This document shows positions 51,955 to 60,716 of a stretch of 64,000 nucleotides of DNA, piece after piece. The DNA lies in the NCBI RefSeq assembly GCF_014639235.1, contig NZ_BMFU01000001.1, forward strand, positions 372,001 to 436,000. Reading direction: 5' to 3'. The stretch comes from Paenibacillus silvae. GTDB taxonomy: Bacteria > Bacillota > Bacilli > Paenibacillales > Paenibacillaceae. Position 1 is the stretch's first letter. Every line of letters starts with the position of its first letter. A program made the position numbers and the translations under genes. The notes beneath the pieces were generated by a model. The model was not told the origin of the DNA, did not search any database, and saw only the letters and a list, made by a program, of their open reading frames with translations.

Positions 51955-52006
51955 CATCTAACTTGGGAGATAAGCCGGGTACAATCGTTTACCCTTAACA
52001 TCATTT

Positions 52007-53008
52007 TCATACGGGAACCAGAGGTGGAGCATCTGTGTTTTTATTCCGCTGTTCTTTGCGTTGCTTCTCTAATTGCTCGTTGTATATTTTCATGTTCCAT
52101 GCATTAAAAAACTCTCTTCCTGCAACGAGGCCGGAACGAAATAAATTCGTGCTGTCCTGGACTGACAAATTAAACTGAGTCGGCTTGATGCCTAACGTAG
52201 GAATTTTGACGGTACGGAAGCGGTTAATCTGCTCAATGTATCGCTCATCATGTGCAGTGAGCATGGTCTCAACAAGAGCCTGCAGCATGGTAAGCGGTCC
52301 TTTGATCCGTGCGGGCTGCACTTCGTTTTTGCCCACCATCTTAAAGCCAACGACCGGAATAATATCTCCATCCTCTACTGAGCGCTCTCCGTCAAACAGC
52401 CATAGCGGAAAATTACTTAACAATCCTCCATCCACCACATATACAAACTGATCCTGAAAAGGAAGCCCTTTGGACATGACGGGTGATTTGCGTATGACCA
52501 CCGGATCGAAAAAGTAAGGTATGCTGCAGCTCATCCGTACCGCTTTGGCCACTTCCAGTTTAGACGGTTCAATACCGAACCGACGAATGTCATCCGGCAA
52601 TACAAGAATGCTGCCATTAGATATATCTGATGCAGTAATGAGCAGTTTGCCCGGCGGTAAATCCGCAAATGTACGTATCCCCTTCTGCAGCAGCATCTTG
52701 CGTATCCATGACTCAAGCGCTTCTCCAGAGTAAAGTCCCTTTTTCAAAAACAGTCTTGTTGCAGGTCCAATCCAGCGTGCGTTAAATATAGGTGAACGCT
52801 GAAGCAGCGAAGCAAACGGTGTACTTTCTATAATAACCTTCATTTCCTCAGCCCGATAACCTGCCGCAAGCAAAGCTGCTACAATCGAGCCGGACGATGT
52901 TCCAGCTACCCGATTAAATTGAACTCCGCAGTCCTGTGCTCCCTGTACCGCACCTGCCAGCGAAATGCCTTTCACGCCTCCGCCCTCAAACACTCCATTA
53001 ATTAACAT
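52007..53008 (-). CDS. Patatin-like phospholipase (YqhO-like)
   Basis: 333 residues. Oxyanion loop FEGGGVKGISLAGA (about 7-20), nucleophile Ser in GTSSGS (S38) and catalytic Asp in VVDGGLLSNFPLWLF. Cytoplasmic lipid acyl hydrolase; no signal peptide. The C-terminal 25 residues are basic and Gln/Lys/Asn-rich. The RBS appears to lie in the 3' arm of a hairpin just before the ATG. Substrate unknown. Confidence 0.9.
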   Translation of the reverse strand: MLINGVFEGGGVKGISLAGAVQGAQDCGVQFNRVAGTSSGSIVAALLAAGYRAEEMKVIIESTPFASLLQRSPIFNARWIGPATRLFLKKGLYSGEALESWIRKMLLQKGIRTFADLPPGKLLITASDISNGSILVLPDDIRRFGIEPSKLEVAKAVRMSCSIPYFFDPVVIRKSPVMSKGLPFQDQFVYVVDGGLLSNFPLWLFDGERSVEDGDIIPVVGFKMVGKNEVQPARIKGPLTMLQALVETMLTAHDERYIEQINRFRTVKIPTLGIKPTQFNLSVQDSTNLFRSGLVAGREFFNAWNMKIYNEQLEKQRKEQRNKNTDAPPLVPV

Positions 53009-53011
53009 AAA

Positions 53012-53072
53012 CCAAAAACCCCCGTTCTCCAGGCAGCCATGCTTCTACTGCCACTGTATGAGAACAGGGGTT
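53012..53072 (-). terminator. Terminator-like stem-loop just before the patatin start codon
   Basis: AACCCCCGTTCTC (53017-53029) pairs with GAGAACAGGGGTT (53060-53072), 12 of 13 plus one G-U, with a 30-base loop. On the minus strand the stem is followed by TTTTT and then the patatin ATG (53008). It can act as terminator of the upstream glycosidase transcript or as an attenuator hiding the G-rich RBS. Confidence 0.65.
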
Positions 53073-53091
53073 GGTCATATAACTGATATAT

Positions 53092-53284
53092 CTATATAAG
53101 TTGAACTAAAGATTTTACACAGTCCACTCCGATGACAGAACAGCCTTCCAATCGCTGTTATCCCCAGATTTTTTGGATTCCCTTTTCCAAAGGGAAAAAT
53201 CCGGTGATAAAGGCGACCGCTCCGCTTTTTCAGGTTTTTCTGTCCTCTCCGTTCACGTGTAAATGAATAGTTCAATTTATATAG
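53092..53284. repeat. 193-bp element with inverted terminal repeats (MITE-like)
   Basis: Ends CTATATAAGTTGAAC (53092-53106) and GTTCAATTTATATAG (53270-53284) are inverted repeats matching at 14 of 15 bases. The interior is more GC-rich than its flanks and holds hairpins, e.g. GGATTCCCTTT-TCC-AAAGGGAAAAATCC at 53173-53200. No ORF of note. It resembles a miniature transposable element or a mobile structured repeat. Only one copy is seen in this window. Confidence 0.65.
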
Positions 53285-53308
53285 ATGAATAAGATCAATT
53301 TTAATGTG

Positions 53309-54922
53309 TTACAGACCGTAATAGGTTTTCAAACGTTCAACGATACCCAGCGGGTTCTTCGTCAAATATTGTGAACTGAAATAAATGTCTCCACCAATGG
53401 ACGGATACTTCTCGTTATAGATTAGTTGATCAATGATCTCCTGTGAGGTTTGCCATCCAATTTCGGGCGTTCCCAATTTGTACGGGGAATGACCAATATA
53501 CAGTTTCACGTTAGTATTGGCTACCTCATTAACCCACCAATCCACGACCTTGTCGTACCTTGCAGCACTGAGGGTCATACTCCAGTACACTTGTGGGGCC
53601 ACATAATCAATCCAGCCCTGTTTGATCCAAGTCCGTACATCCGCATTCATGCTGTCATAAGCCGTGACACCTGCTTTGGTGTCCGAACCGGTCAGATCAT
53701 TGGCCTTGTTACGCCATACACCGAACGGGCTGATGCCGTATTCCACATTAGCTTTGACACGATGAATATTCTGTCCAAGTTGCTGCACAAACTGATTAAT
53801 ATTGTCACGGCGCCAAGCCCCACGATCTGTTGTGTTTAAAGTATTATACGTTTTGAAGGCAGCATCATCGTTAAACGTTACATTGGATGGATAGAAGTAA
53901 TCGTCCAGATGCACGCCATCAATGTTGTAGTTGTTTACCACTTCCATAATGGTATCCATAATATGCTGTCTTGCTTCCGGGATTCCCGGGTTAATATATA
54001 ACTTGCCAGCCGCATTTACAATCCAGTCTGGATGAAGCTTGGAAATATGGTTTGCTGCCAGATTGGATGTTGCTGCCGAATTCGTCGCCCGGAATGGATT
54101 AAACCAGGCATGGAATTCCAGACCACGCTTGTGTGCTTCCTCAATCATAAAGGCGAGCGGATCATAACCGGGATCTTTCCCTTGTGTTCCCGTCAGCACA
54201 CTGTTCCAAGGCACCAAATTTGATGGATAGATTGCATCGGCATTTGCTCTCACTTGTACAAATACAGCGTTGATACCCATAGCCTTCAATTGATCAAGCT
54301 GGCTCGTATACTCCTGCCTCTGCTTGTCTGCATTGCCTTTCGCTCCAGAAGACGGCCAATCCCCGTTAACGGTCGAAATCCATGCTCCGCGCATTTCATC
54401 TGAAGCCGGGGTTACCGCACCGCCTGGCTCTGCCGGAACGGCTGGTGTAGGTTCTGGCTCTGGTGTCGGTGCTGTTCCATTACCTGTGTACAGATCAATG
54501 GTCTGAGCCGCCTGATTCCAGTTTACCTGAATGCCGAGATTTTCACTTACAAAGCGAATCGGAACCATCACACGCCCCTGCTTTAATTGCACAGATGCAT
54601 CCAGATTTACAATGGCGTTGTCCACTGTCGCCTGCTGACGTCCGCTGGTCATCGTAATGACCGAATCGGATTTCTGAATCGTTACCGTACGAGTTGCCTG
54701 AGACCATAAAACCGAAGCCCCCAACCCTTCGCTAATCACCCGCAGCGGTACCATCGTTACATTTACCTTGGGTAAAATATAAGGGGACACATCCGACTCC
54801 AGACGCTGACCATCCAGAAAGATCGAAATTTCCTTCTGAGCAGCTGCCTGGGCAGTCAATCCTGCTGTCTGCAAACCGAGTACAAAAATAAGCAGAAGCA
54901 ATAATCCTTTACGCAATTTCAT
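53309..54922 (-). CDS. Secreted GHL10-type glycosidase with two copper-amine-oxidase-like stalk repeats
   Basis: 537 residues. Signal peptide MKLRKGLLLLLIFVLGLQTAGLTAQA. Two copies of the small copper amine oxidase N-terminal-like module (EISIFLDGQRLESDVSPY ... MVPLRVISEGLGASVLWSQ; QGRVMVPIRFVSENLGIQVNWNQ, about 35-145). A Pro/Glu-rich linker leads to the GHL10/DUF187 barrel (EMRGAWISTVNGDWPS, GINAVFVQVRANADAIYPS, GLEFHAWFNPFR, YNIDGVHLDDYFYP). The barrel family is thought to act on peptidoglycan or other cell-wall glycan. The ATG at 54922 has GGAGG 8 bases upstream and starts the signal peptide exactly. Confidence 0.9.
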   Translation of the reverse strand: MKLRKGLLLLLIFVLGLQTAGLTAQAAAQKEISIFLDGQRLESDVSPYILPKVNVTMVPLRVISEGLGASVLWSQATRTVTIQKSDSVITMTSGRQQATVDNAIVNLDASVQLKQGRVMVPIRFVSENLGIQVNWNQAAQTIDLYTGNGTAPTPEPEPTPAVPAEPGGAVTPASDEMRGAWISTVNGDWPSSGAKGNADKQRQEYTSQLDQLKAMGINAVFVQVRANADAIYPSNLVPWNSVLTGTQGKDPGYDPLAFMIEEAHKRGLEFHAWFNPFRATNSAATSNLAANHISKLHPDWIVNAAGKLYINPGIPEARQHIMDTIMEVVNNYNIDGVHLDDYFYPSNVTFNDDAAFKTYNTLNTTDRGAWRRDNINQFVQQLGQNIHRVKANVEYGISPFGVWRNKANDLTGSDTKAGVTAYDSMNADVRTWIKQGWIDYVAPQVYWSMTLSAARYDKVVDWWVNEVANTNVKLYIGHSPYKLGTPEIGWQTSQEIIDQLIYNEKYPSIGGDIYFSSQYLTKNPLGIVERLKTYYGL

Positions 54923-55050
54923 CAACCAATCCTCCAACATCATTAAATTTGCGGTAAAATCTACTAGTTTAATAGACGCTTGGCAGAGCGATTTAGTTGC
55001 GAAATTGACCAAATGTTGGTGAATGATCTTGGATCAGATTCAGATGAACA

Positions 55051-55095
55051 TAAAAAAATGCTTCTCGCCATATTAATGGCAAGAAGCATCTCTTT
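55051..55095 (-). terminator. Terminator of mntR
   Basis: ATGCTTCTCGCCAT-ATTA-ATGGCAAGAAGCAT stem, one G-U wobble, with seven A before it on the plus strand (minus-strand U tract). Confidence 0.88.
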
Positions 55096-55121
55096 GTTTA
55101 TGATATAACTTCATTCATGAC

Positions 55122-55550
55122 TCAGGATTCCGTGTTACTCATAATTTCCTGGATATTTTTGAGGTCACGCAAGCGGCTCTCATCCTGACGGAAATATTCC
55201 ACCAATGACTCGATACAAGTAATAGAGTCCCAGCTCAGATGATGCTCAATACCCTCCACATCGTTGTAAATGTTCTCTTCCTGTACACCGATGGTAGTCA
55301 AAAACTGCTCCAGCAGATGATGGCGCTCCATCAACCGCTTGCCCATCTTTTTCCCTTTTGGCGTCAGTACCAGCCCGCGGTACTTCTCATAGATCAGGTA
55401 CTCGTCCTTGTCCAGCTTTTGGATCATCTTTGTCACGGATGAAGGATGTACTTCCAGTCCTTCAGCTATATCAGACACACGAGCATAGCCCTTTTCATCA
55501 ATTAATTTGTAAATACGCTCCAAATAATCTTCCATACTGGGCGTTGGCAT
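55122..55550 (-). CDS. mntR: Manganese-responsive transcriptional regulator MntR
   Basis: 142 residues, DtxR family. The N-terminus MPTPSMEDYLERIYKLIDEKG aligns with B. subtilis MntR and places metal ligands D8 and E11 exactly, fixing the start at 55550. HTH about 22-47 (ARVSDIAEGLEVHPSSVTKMIQKLDKDEYL). Further ligand region RHHLLEQFLTTIGV and EGIEHHLSWDS. No SH3-like third domain, as expected for MntR. Controls Mn uptake and efflux genes, not seen here. Confidence 0.95.
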   Translation of the reverse strand: MPTPSMEDYLERIYKLIDEKGYARVSDIAEGLEVHPSSVTKMIQKLDKDEYLIYEKYRGLVLTPKGKKMGKRLMERHHLLEQFLTTIGVQEENIYNDVEGIEHHLSWDSITCIESLVEYFRQDESRLRDLKNIQEIMSNTES

Positions 55551-55735
55551 CTGCTTCCCTCTCTTCTCTCTGACCGGCATTACGTCCAGGTCCCTATCTT
55601 CTAATGATACATGTTATCAATACGCATTGGCAAGTCCTACACCCTTCAGTCCGGATACACACAAGGATTTGGCAGGCGTGACTTTACTGCATTCGAGGCA
55701 AACTAACTCCAGTTTCACATGAAAGGAGTGTTTCT

Positions 55736-56806
55736 GTGAGCACTACAACTGCCCGGCCCCCTGCTCGAAAAGCAAAAGGCACTAAACCCTTTATTCCCGA
55801 TTTGGTATATTTTGAACCCGGTGCACTGGAATATGAGAAAGGCAAACGCATCATGGAGTGGGTAACGTCTCAAAACATCCCTTATCAGATGACAACCTCT
55901 CATAACCGGATCACCAATCTGCCGGGTGAGACCGAGCAGGAGAAGTATCGGATGGCCAAGCGAACATTAGTCGTCGGGGTGCGCAAAACGCTCAAATTTG
56001 ACCAGTCCAAGCCTTCTGCTGAATATGCAATTCCCATCTCAACCGGCTGTATGGGCCACTGTCATTATTGTTATCTTCAAACCACGTTAGGTGCAAAGCC
56101 TTACGTTCGCGTGTATGTCAACACGGAAGAAATTATCGAGGCCGCCAAAGGTTATATCGAGGAGCGCAAGCCTGAAATTACACGTTTCGAAGCCGCTTGT
56201 ACATCCGATCCTGTCGGTCTTGAGCATATTACAGAGAATCTGAGCGATCTGATTCGCTTTATGGCTGATGAAGAATATGGACGTTTGCGTTTTGTAACAA
56301 AATATCATCATGTTGATCCGCTGTTAAAACTGAAGCACAACGGTCATACCCGTATTCGCTTCAGTGTTAACGCCGATTATGTTATCAAAAATTTCGAACC
56401 TGCAACCTCACGCTTTGAGGAACGGATTGAAGCAGCAGGCAAAATTGCACATGCCGGATATCCGCTCGGATTCATTATTGCCCCTATTATCTGGTACGAC
56501 GGCTGGCAGGAAGGATATGCTGAACTGTTGCAGAAGCTTGCGGATACACTTCCTGAAGAAGCCACAAAAGATCTGACGTTCGAAATGATCCAGCACCGTT
56601 TTACCAAAACGGCGAAAGCAACAATTGAGAAGCGTTATCCCAAAACCAAACTTGAAATGGATATTGAAAAACGCAAAATGAAATGGGGCCGCTGGGGTCA
56701 ATATAAATATGTGTATAAGGACGACCAGCAGGATGCACTGCGCGAGTTCATTACCGAACGAATCTTTGAGCACTTTCCGTTAGCCAACATTGATTATTTC
56801 ACCTAA
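55736..56806 (+). CDS. splB: Spore photoproduct lyase
   Basis: 356 residues. Radical SAM enzyme that reverses the spore photoproduct in UV-damaged DNA during germination. The Fe-S cluster cysteines are C105, C109 and C112 in TGCMGHCHYCYLQTT. PDLVYFEPGALEYEKGKRI, SFEAACTSDPVG-like RFEAACTSDPVGLEH and RIRFSVNADYVIKNFEP are conserved. GTG start with GGAG 8 bases upstream. No splA-like gene upstream; divergent from mntR. Confidence 0.96.
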   Translation: MSTTTARPPARKAKGTKPFIPDLVYFEPGALEYEKGKRIMEWVTSQNIPYQMTTSHNRITNLPGETEQEKYRMAKRTLVVGVRKTLKFDQSKPSAEYAIPISTGCMGHCHYCYLQTTLGAKPYVRVYVNTEEIIEAAKGYIEERKPEITRFEAACTSDPVGLEHITENLSDLIRFMADEEYGRLRFVTKYHHVDPLLKLKHNGHTRIRFSVNADYVIKNFEPATSRFEERIEAAGKIAHAGYPLGFIIAPIIWYDGWQEGYAELLQKLADTLPEEATKDLTFEMIQHRFTKTAKATIEKRYPKTKLEMDIEKRKMKWGRWGQYKYVYKDDQQDALREFITERIFEHFPLANIDYFT

Positions 56807-56822
56807 ACTTATTCTCCAGATT

Positions 56823-56875
56823 AAAAAGCAGGTCGCATGAAACCAGAACACTTCTGGCTCAATGCAGCCTGCTTT
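56823..56875. terminator. Terminator between splB and ccdA (probably bidirectional)
   Basis: AAAGCAGG..GCAT..CCAGAA-CAC-TTCTGG..ATGC.GCCTGCTTT, a long nested stem between convergent genes, with T-rich sequence on the plus-strand side. Confidence 0.8.
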
Positions 56876-56926
56876 ATCTGCTTTTTTATCCGTCATTTGT
56901 TTCCACGAATTCGTTGTATTCTCAGA

Positions 56927-57640
56927 TCAGATAATCATCCACTGAGGTGTGATCTGCTGCAGCCAAATGGTTATTTTGGTCATCTGATCGGTGAACAGCA
57001 ATACGCCCATCAAAAGCATTAATGCTCCGCCGATCTTCATCATCATGTTGGAATATCTCAGAATCCAGCGTGTGGAGCCAATGAAGAATGCAAGCACAAA
57101 AAATGGAAGAGCAAACCCAACGGTATATCCGGTAATTAACGTAAACCACGTGGAGGGCTCACTTGCCGCCATCGCAATTATAGCTGTCAGAATCGGTCCG
57201 ATACAAGGGGACCACCCTGCCGAAAATCCAATTCCGAAAATAAACGAGCCTAGATATCCCGCTGGTTTCCATTTCATATCAAGCTTGCGCTCTTTCATCA
57301 AAAAATGGGGTTTGAAAATACCTAACAGAAAAAGTCCCATCAGCATAATTAAAATCGCTGACAATTGACGGATGAGATTGCGATTCTCATTGAAAAATTC
57401 TCCAAACAAACCAGCTCCGAGTCCAAGCGAATAAAATACAGCTGAGAAACCGAAAATAAACGCCAATGTGTGGGTCAACGTTTTAAACCGTACCTCACGC
57501 TGATTTCGATCATCCTTTAACTGCTGCACGGTCATTCCTGTAATGTATGAAAGGTATGATGGATACAGCGGAAGACAGCACGGTGAAATAAAAGAAGCGA
57601 GGCCAGCAAGAAAAGCCAGCCATACATTAACATCAGGCAT
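56927..57640 (-). CDS. ccdA: Cytochrome c biogenesis protein CcdA
   Basis: 237 residues with about six TM segments. Passes electrons from cytoplasmic thioredoxin across the membrane to extracytoplasmic thiol-disulphide proteins. Cys in SPCCLPLYPSYLSYITG (TM1) and in GWSPCIGPILTAI (TM4) form the redox pair. GGAGG and GGGAG stretches precede the ATG. Acts in cytochrome c maturation and, in Bacillus, spore cortex synthesis. Partner ResA/StoA genes are not here. Confidence 0.94.
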   Translation of the reverse strand: MPDVNVWLAFLAGLASFISPCCLPLYPSYLSYITGMTVQQLKDDRNQREVRFKTLTHTLAFIFGFSAVFYSLGLGAGLFGEFFNENRNLIRQLSAILIMLMGLFLLGIFKPHFLMKERKLDMKWKPAGYLGSFIFGIGFSAGWSPCIGPILTAIIAMAASEPSTWFTLITGYTVGFALPFFVLAFFIGSTRWILRYSNMMMKIGGALMLLMGVLLFTDQMTKITIWLQQITPQWMII

Positions 57641-57687
57641 GAAGCAATGTCTCCCTTCCTCCGGCTCGCTTGCTCATAGGCATGACG

Positions 57688-58491
57688 TCAGGCCCGGAAC
57701 CCTTTTTTTCCGATCATCGTTAAAATCAGCATCATAATGAGCAGCAATACAATCGTTGCTCCCGGCGCGAGATTCCAGATTCCTGCGACGACCAGACCAA
57801 TCACTACGGCAATTTCTCCAATCACTACTGACAGAATGATGGCTGATTTGAAGCTTCGTGCCATCAGCAGACTGACAGCCACAGGAATGGTAAGCAGGGC
57901 CGATACGAGCAATGCCCCGACAATTTTAATCGCCGTACTGATCACAAGTGCTGTCATCACTGTAATCAACATATTCAGCATTCTGACGGGTAATCCCGTA
58001 ACGGCAGCTGCATCCTCTTCAAAGCTGAGCAGGAAAAACTCCTTATGTAAGAAGGCCACCACGACCACAACAATTAAAGTTACCACTCCAACCAGCTTCA
58101 AATCTGTTGCATCCAGCGTGTATATGCTGCCAAACAAATAACTCATGACGTCTGCGTTATACCCTTTGCCCAAGGTAAAGAACAGAGAAGCGAGTGCTAC
58201 GCCTCCTGACATGATGATGGCAATGGATAACTCCGCATAACTTTTGTACGCCTTACGCAGCTTCTCAATGGCAAATGAGGCGAGCACGGCAAAGATTAAA
58301 CCTACACCAATCGGGTACACCTCAATCAAGAAACCTAGCGCCACCCCTGCAATCGTTACATGAGACAGGGTATCTCCAATCATCGATAGTCTCCGCAATA
58401 CAAGAAACAGCCCGATCAGTGGAGCGGTGATGCCAATAAGCAAACCGCCTGCCAGCGCACGCTGGAAAAAATCACTTAATAATATCTCCAA
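57688..58491 (-). CDS. znuB: Zinc ABC transporter permease
   Basis: About 267 residues, eight or nine TM segments, family 3 metal permease. Opening LEILLSDFFQRALAGGLLIGITAPLIGLFLVLRRLSMIGDTLSHVTIAGVALGF is characteristic. A TTG at 58491 with AAGGAG 11 bases upstream is the likely start; no ATG fits and longer starts would overlap znuC. 49 bases after znuC. Confidence 0.93.
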   Translation of the reverse strand: MEILLSDFFQRALAGGLLIGITAPLIGLFLVLRRLSMIGDTLSHVTIAGVALGFLIEVYPIGVGLIFAVLASFAIEKLRKAYKSYAELSIAIIMSGGVALASLFFTLGKGYNADVMSYLFGSIYTLDATDLKLVGVVTLIVVVVVAFLHKEFFLLSFEEDAAAVTGLPVRMLNMLITVMTALVISTAIKIVGALLVSALLTIPVAVSLLMARSFKSAIILSVVIGEIAVVIGLVVAGIWNLAPGATIVLLLIMMLILTMIGKKGFRA

Positions 58492-58540
58492 AACAAACTC
58501 GACTCCTTCGGCCTGGCTATCTAATGGCCCACTGACATCA

Positions 58541-59299
58541 CTAGCGAACCTGTGCGGTAGTATGCTGCAGGTTAGTCTCTGCACAATCCTCTACCTCATG
58601 CGAATGACGAACATGAAAATGAATTTTGCCATTCGTGAGGGCAGCTTCGGAGCCCAGATAACTCTCCATGCGGTCCATATCATGAGACACCATCAGGAAA
58701 GTCATCCGATGATGCTCATGCATATGGGTAATGAGTTCAAAAAAACTGGCTTGTGATTCGGCATCAATTCCCACGGTAGGTTCATCAAGGATCAACAGAT
58801 CCGGGTGATTAATCAATGCACGAGCAAGAAAAACACGCTGCTGCTGTCCACCGGACAGCTGTCCAATGCGTTTGTTCGCAATATCCTCAATCCGCATCAC
58901 CTGCATGGCATCAGCACACTGCTGCTGTCCCTGACGTGTTATACGGCGAAACATGTTTTTGTTGTTGTACAGCCCGGACATAACCACTTCTCGAACCGTT
59001 GCCGGGAACAGTGGATTAAACGCATTTTTTTGCGGAACATACCCGATCCGTTTCCAATCCTTGAATTTGCGGATCGACTGTCCGAACAGCTTGATATCTC
59101 CCTGTGCAGGAGGCAGGAGTCCGACCAGCATACGCAGCAGCGTTGTTTTCCCTGCACCGTTCGAACCGATAATTCCTACAAAATCCCGCTGCTGGACCAT
59201 AAAGTTGAGATCTTGAATCACACGCTGGTCCCCATAGGAAAACGATAGATTTTCAATCTCGATAATGGGATCATGACATAGTGGCATGATTTGCTGCAT
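58541..59299 (-). CDS. znuC: Zinc ABC transporter ATPase
   Basis: 252 residues. Walker A GSNGAGKTTLLRMLVGL, Q-loop YVPQKNAFNPLFPATV, signature LSGGQQQRVFLARAL, Walker B LLILDEPTVGID and the H-loop MVSHDMD. Family 3 metal importer ATPase. The C-terminal end is His-rich (FHVRHSHEVEDC). The ATG at 59299 has AAGGGCGG 7 bases upstream. Separated from znuA by a 111-base gap holding a strong hairpin. Confidence 0.94.
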   Translation of the reverse strand: MQQIMPLCHDPIIEIENLSFSYGDQRVIQDLNFMVQQRDFVGIIGSNGAGKTTLLRMLVGLLPPAQGDIKLFGQSIRKFKDWKRIGYVPQKNAFNPLFPATVREVVMSGLYNNKNMFRRITRQGQQQCADAMQVMRIEDIANKRIGQLSGGQQQRVFLARALINHPDLLILDEPTVGIDAESQASFFELITHMHEHHRMTFLMVSHDMDRMESYLGSEAALTNGKIHFHVRHSHEVEDCAETNLQHTTAQVR

Positions 59300-59352
59300 G
59301 GCAAAGCCGCCCTTCATAATAAATAAAAACTCGTAAACCTGTTGCTTAACAC

Positions 59353-59391
59353 TCCAGAAGTCTTCGCCGATCAAACGGCAAAGACTTCTGG
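59353..59391. repeat. Strong hairpin between znuA and znuC
   Basis: CCAGAAGTCTT (59353-59363) and AAGACTTCTGG (59381-59391) are perfect arms, with inner GCCG/CGGC pairing. No T tract follows on the minus strand, so it may stabilise or process the znuA part of the transcript rather than end it. Confidence 0.7.
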
Positions 59392-59410
59392 ACGCATACT
59401 CTTATTCTTC

Positions 59411-60460
59411 TTATTGTAATGCGATCAGCAGATTTTGCAAATTTTTCTGCATCAGGGTGAAATAATCATCTTTATTGTTTACTTGTTCCTGAGTCAGACC
59501 TTCTACCGGATTTAACACCATCGTTTGCACGCCCGCTTCGCTGGCAAGTGTTTTCGCCAATTTGTCGGATACCAGCTCTTCAAAGAAAATATATTTGATG
59601 CCTTCATCCTTAACCAGCTTAGCCAGCTTCACAATGTCCTGCCCTGTAGGTTCGGCATCCGGGGAAAGCCCCATAATGGCATGCTGCATCAAGCCGTAAT
59701 CACGGGCAAGATAACCAAAGGCCTGATGTGATACTACAATCTCTTTGTTTGGCACAGACGACAGTTCATTCGTGAAACGCTGATCAAGTGCTTCAAGCTT
59801 GGTACGAAGCTCGTTGTAGCGCTGCTCGTAACCATCCTTGTGTGCAGGATCAACCTCCACCAGACTTTTTTTAATATTTTCCGCCATAATCATGGCTGAT
59901 TTGGGGCTCACCCACGTATGAGGGTCGATATGATGATCGGCAGCCTGCTGTTCATTACTGCTCTCGTCTGCATGATCATCCGAATGCTCTTCACCGTGTC
60001 CATGACCGTCATCCCCTTCAGCTGTAAGCAGTTTAACTCCCTCGCTAACCGCAACTGCCTTCACCTTGGTGTCATTATTCAACGATTTCAGAAAATTCGG
60101 CACCCAGCCTTCCAGTCCTGCTCCATTATAGAGGAACAGCTGTGCCTTGGACGTATTTACGATATCCTGACTTTTGGGTGTCCAGTCATGCGGCTCTACT
60201 CCTGTAGGCAGCAGATTGATAACATTGGCATCCTCTCCGCCAATCGCTGCAGTAAACGCATATACCGGGTAAAAGGTTGTCACAACATTCACTTTGCCCT
60301 CTACAATTTTGGCTGTGCTTTCACTATTCTGTCCACACGCGGACAATACCAGTAAACTGAGAATGAGCAAACTGCTCCAAAGCAGCTTCAATGTGCTCCG
60401 TTTACCGAGTCGGCTGGAGCGATCCAGTCGAACCTGTGTTTTCTTTTGCATAACTGTCAT
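59411..60460 (-). CDS. znuA: Zinc ABC transporter substrate-binding lipoprotein
   Basis: 349 residues. A 45-residue N-terminal region with a late hydrophobic segment (LKLLWSSLLILSLLVLSAC) gives lipobox LSAC. Cluster A-I domain: VVTTFYPVYAFTAAIGG, GVEPHDW (His ligand), a His/Asp-rich loop DDGHGHGEEHSDDH about mid-protein, and VSHQAFGYLARDYGL. The loop is typical of Zn rather than Mn binders. The ATG at 60460 has GGAG 10 bases upstream. A Zur box lies 26 bases upstream of the start. Confidence 0.93.
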   Translation of the reverse strand: MTVMQKKTQVRLDRSSRLGKRSTLKLLWSSLLILSLLVLSACGQNSESTAKIVEGKVNVVTTFYPVYAFTAAIGGEDANVINLLPTGVEPHDWTPKSQDIVNTSKAQLFLYNGAGLEGWVPNFLKSLNNDTKVKAVAVSEGVKLLTAEGDDGHGHGEEHSDDHADESSNEQQAADHHIDPHTWVSPKSAMIMAENIKKSLVEVDPAHKDGYEQRYNELRTKLEALDQRFTNELSSVPNKEIVVSHQAFGYLARDYGLMQHAIMGLSPDAEPTGQDIVKLAKLVKDEGIKYIFFEELVSDKLAKTLASEAGVQTMVLNPVEGLTQEQVNNKDDYFTLMQKNLQNLLIALQ

Positions 60461-60485
60461 GTATAATTCACTCCGCATCACTTAA

Positions 60486-60501
60486 TCGTAAACATTACTG
60501 A
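60486..60501. promoter_or_regulatory. Zur box upstream of znuA
   Basis: TCGTAAACATTACTGA resembles the Bacillus Zur operator core TCGTAAT-N-ATTACGA (TCGTAA and ATTAC conserved). A zur-like gene lies at 63402. Confidence 0.7.
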
Positions 60502-60620
60502 AAGAATTATAGGGAAGACGCCCATACTTGTCAAGGCTCGTATCCTATCATTCTTTCCCGATGAACAGAGTTCATAAACAATATATGCTTGTTCTCTACC
60601 TCTTATCTCTGTTTTGGATC

Positions 60621-60654
60621 ATAAAAAAAGTGGCCCGAATCTCTTCGGACCACT
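60621..60654 (-). terminator. Terminator of metG
   Basis: AGTGG..CGAA-TCTC-TTCG..CCACT stem with seven A residues before it on the plus strand. Confidence 0.85.
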
Positions 60655-60716
60655 CTTCTATCGAACTTGTGACAATCTTCGTACGATTGTGCAAGGTATC
60701 GTGGGGTGTGACTTTA

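Noticed and set aside
53092..53284. Insertion sequence remnant with transposase
   Set aside because: No coding frame resembling a transposase lies within or next to the inverted ends.
55581..55735. Sigma-G promoter for splB
   Set aside because: Only weak TGNATR/CATNNTA-like matches with poor spacing; not strong enough to list.
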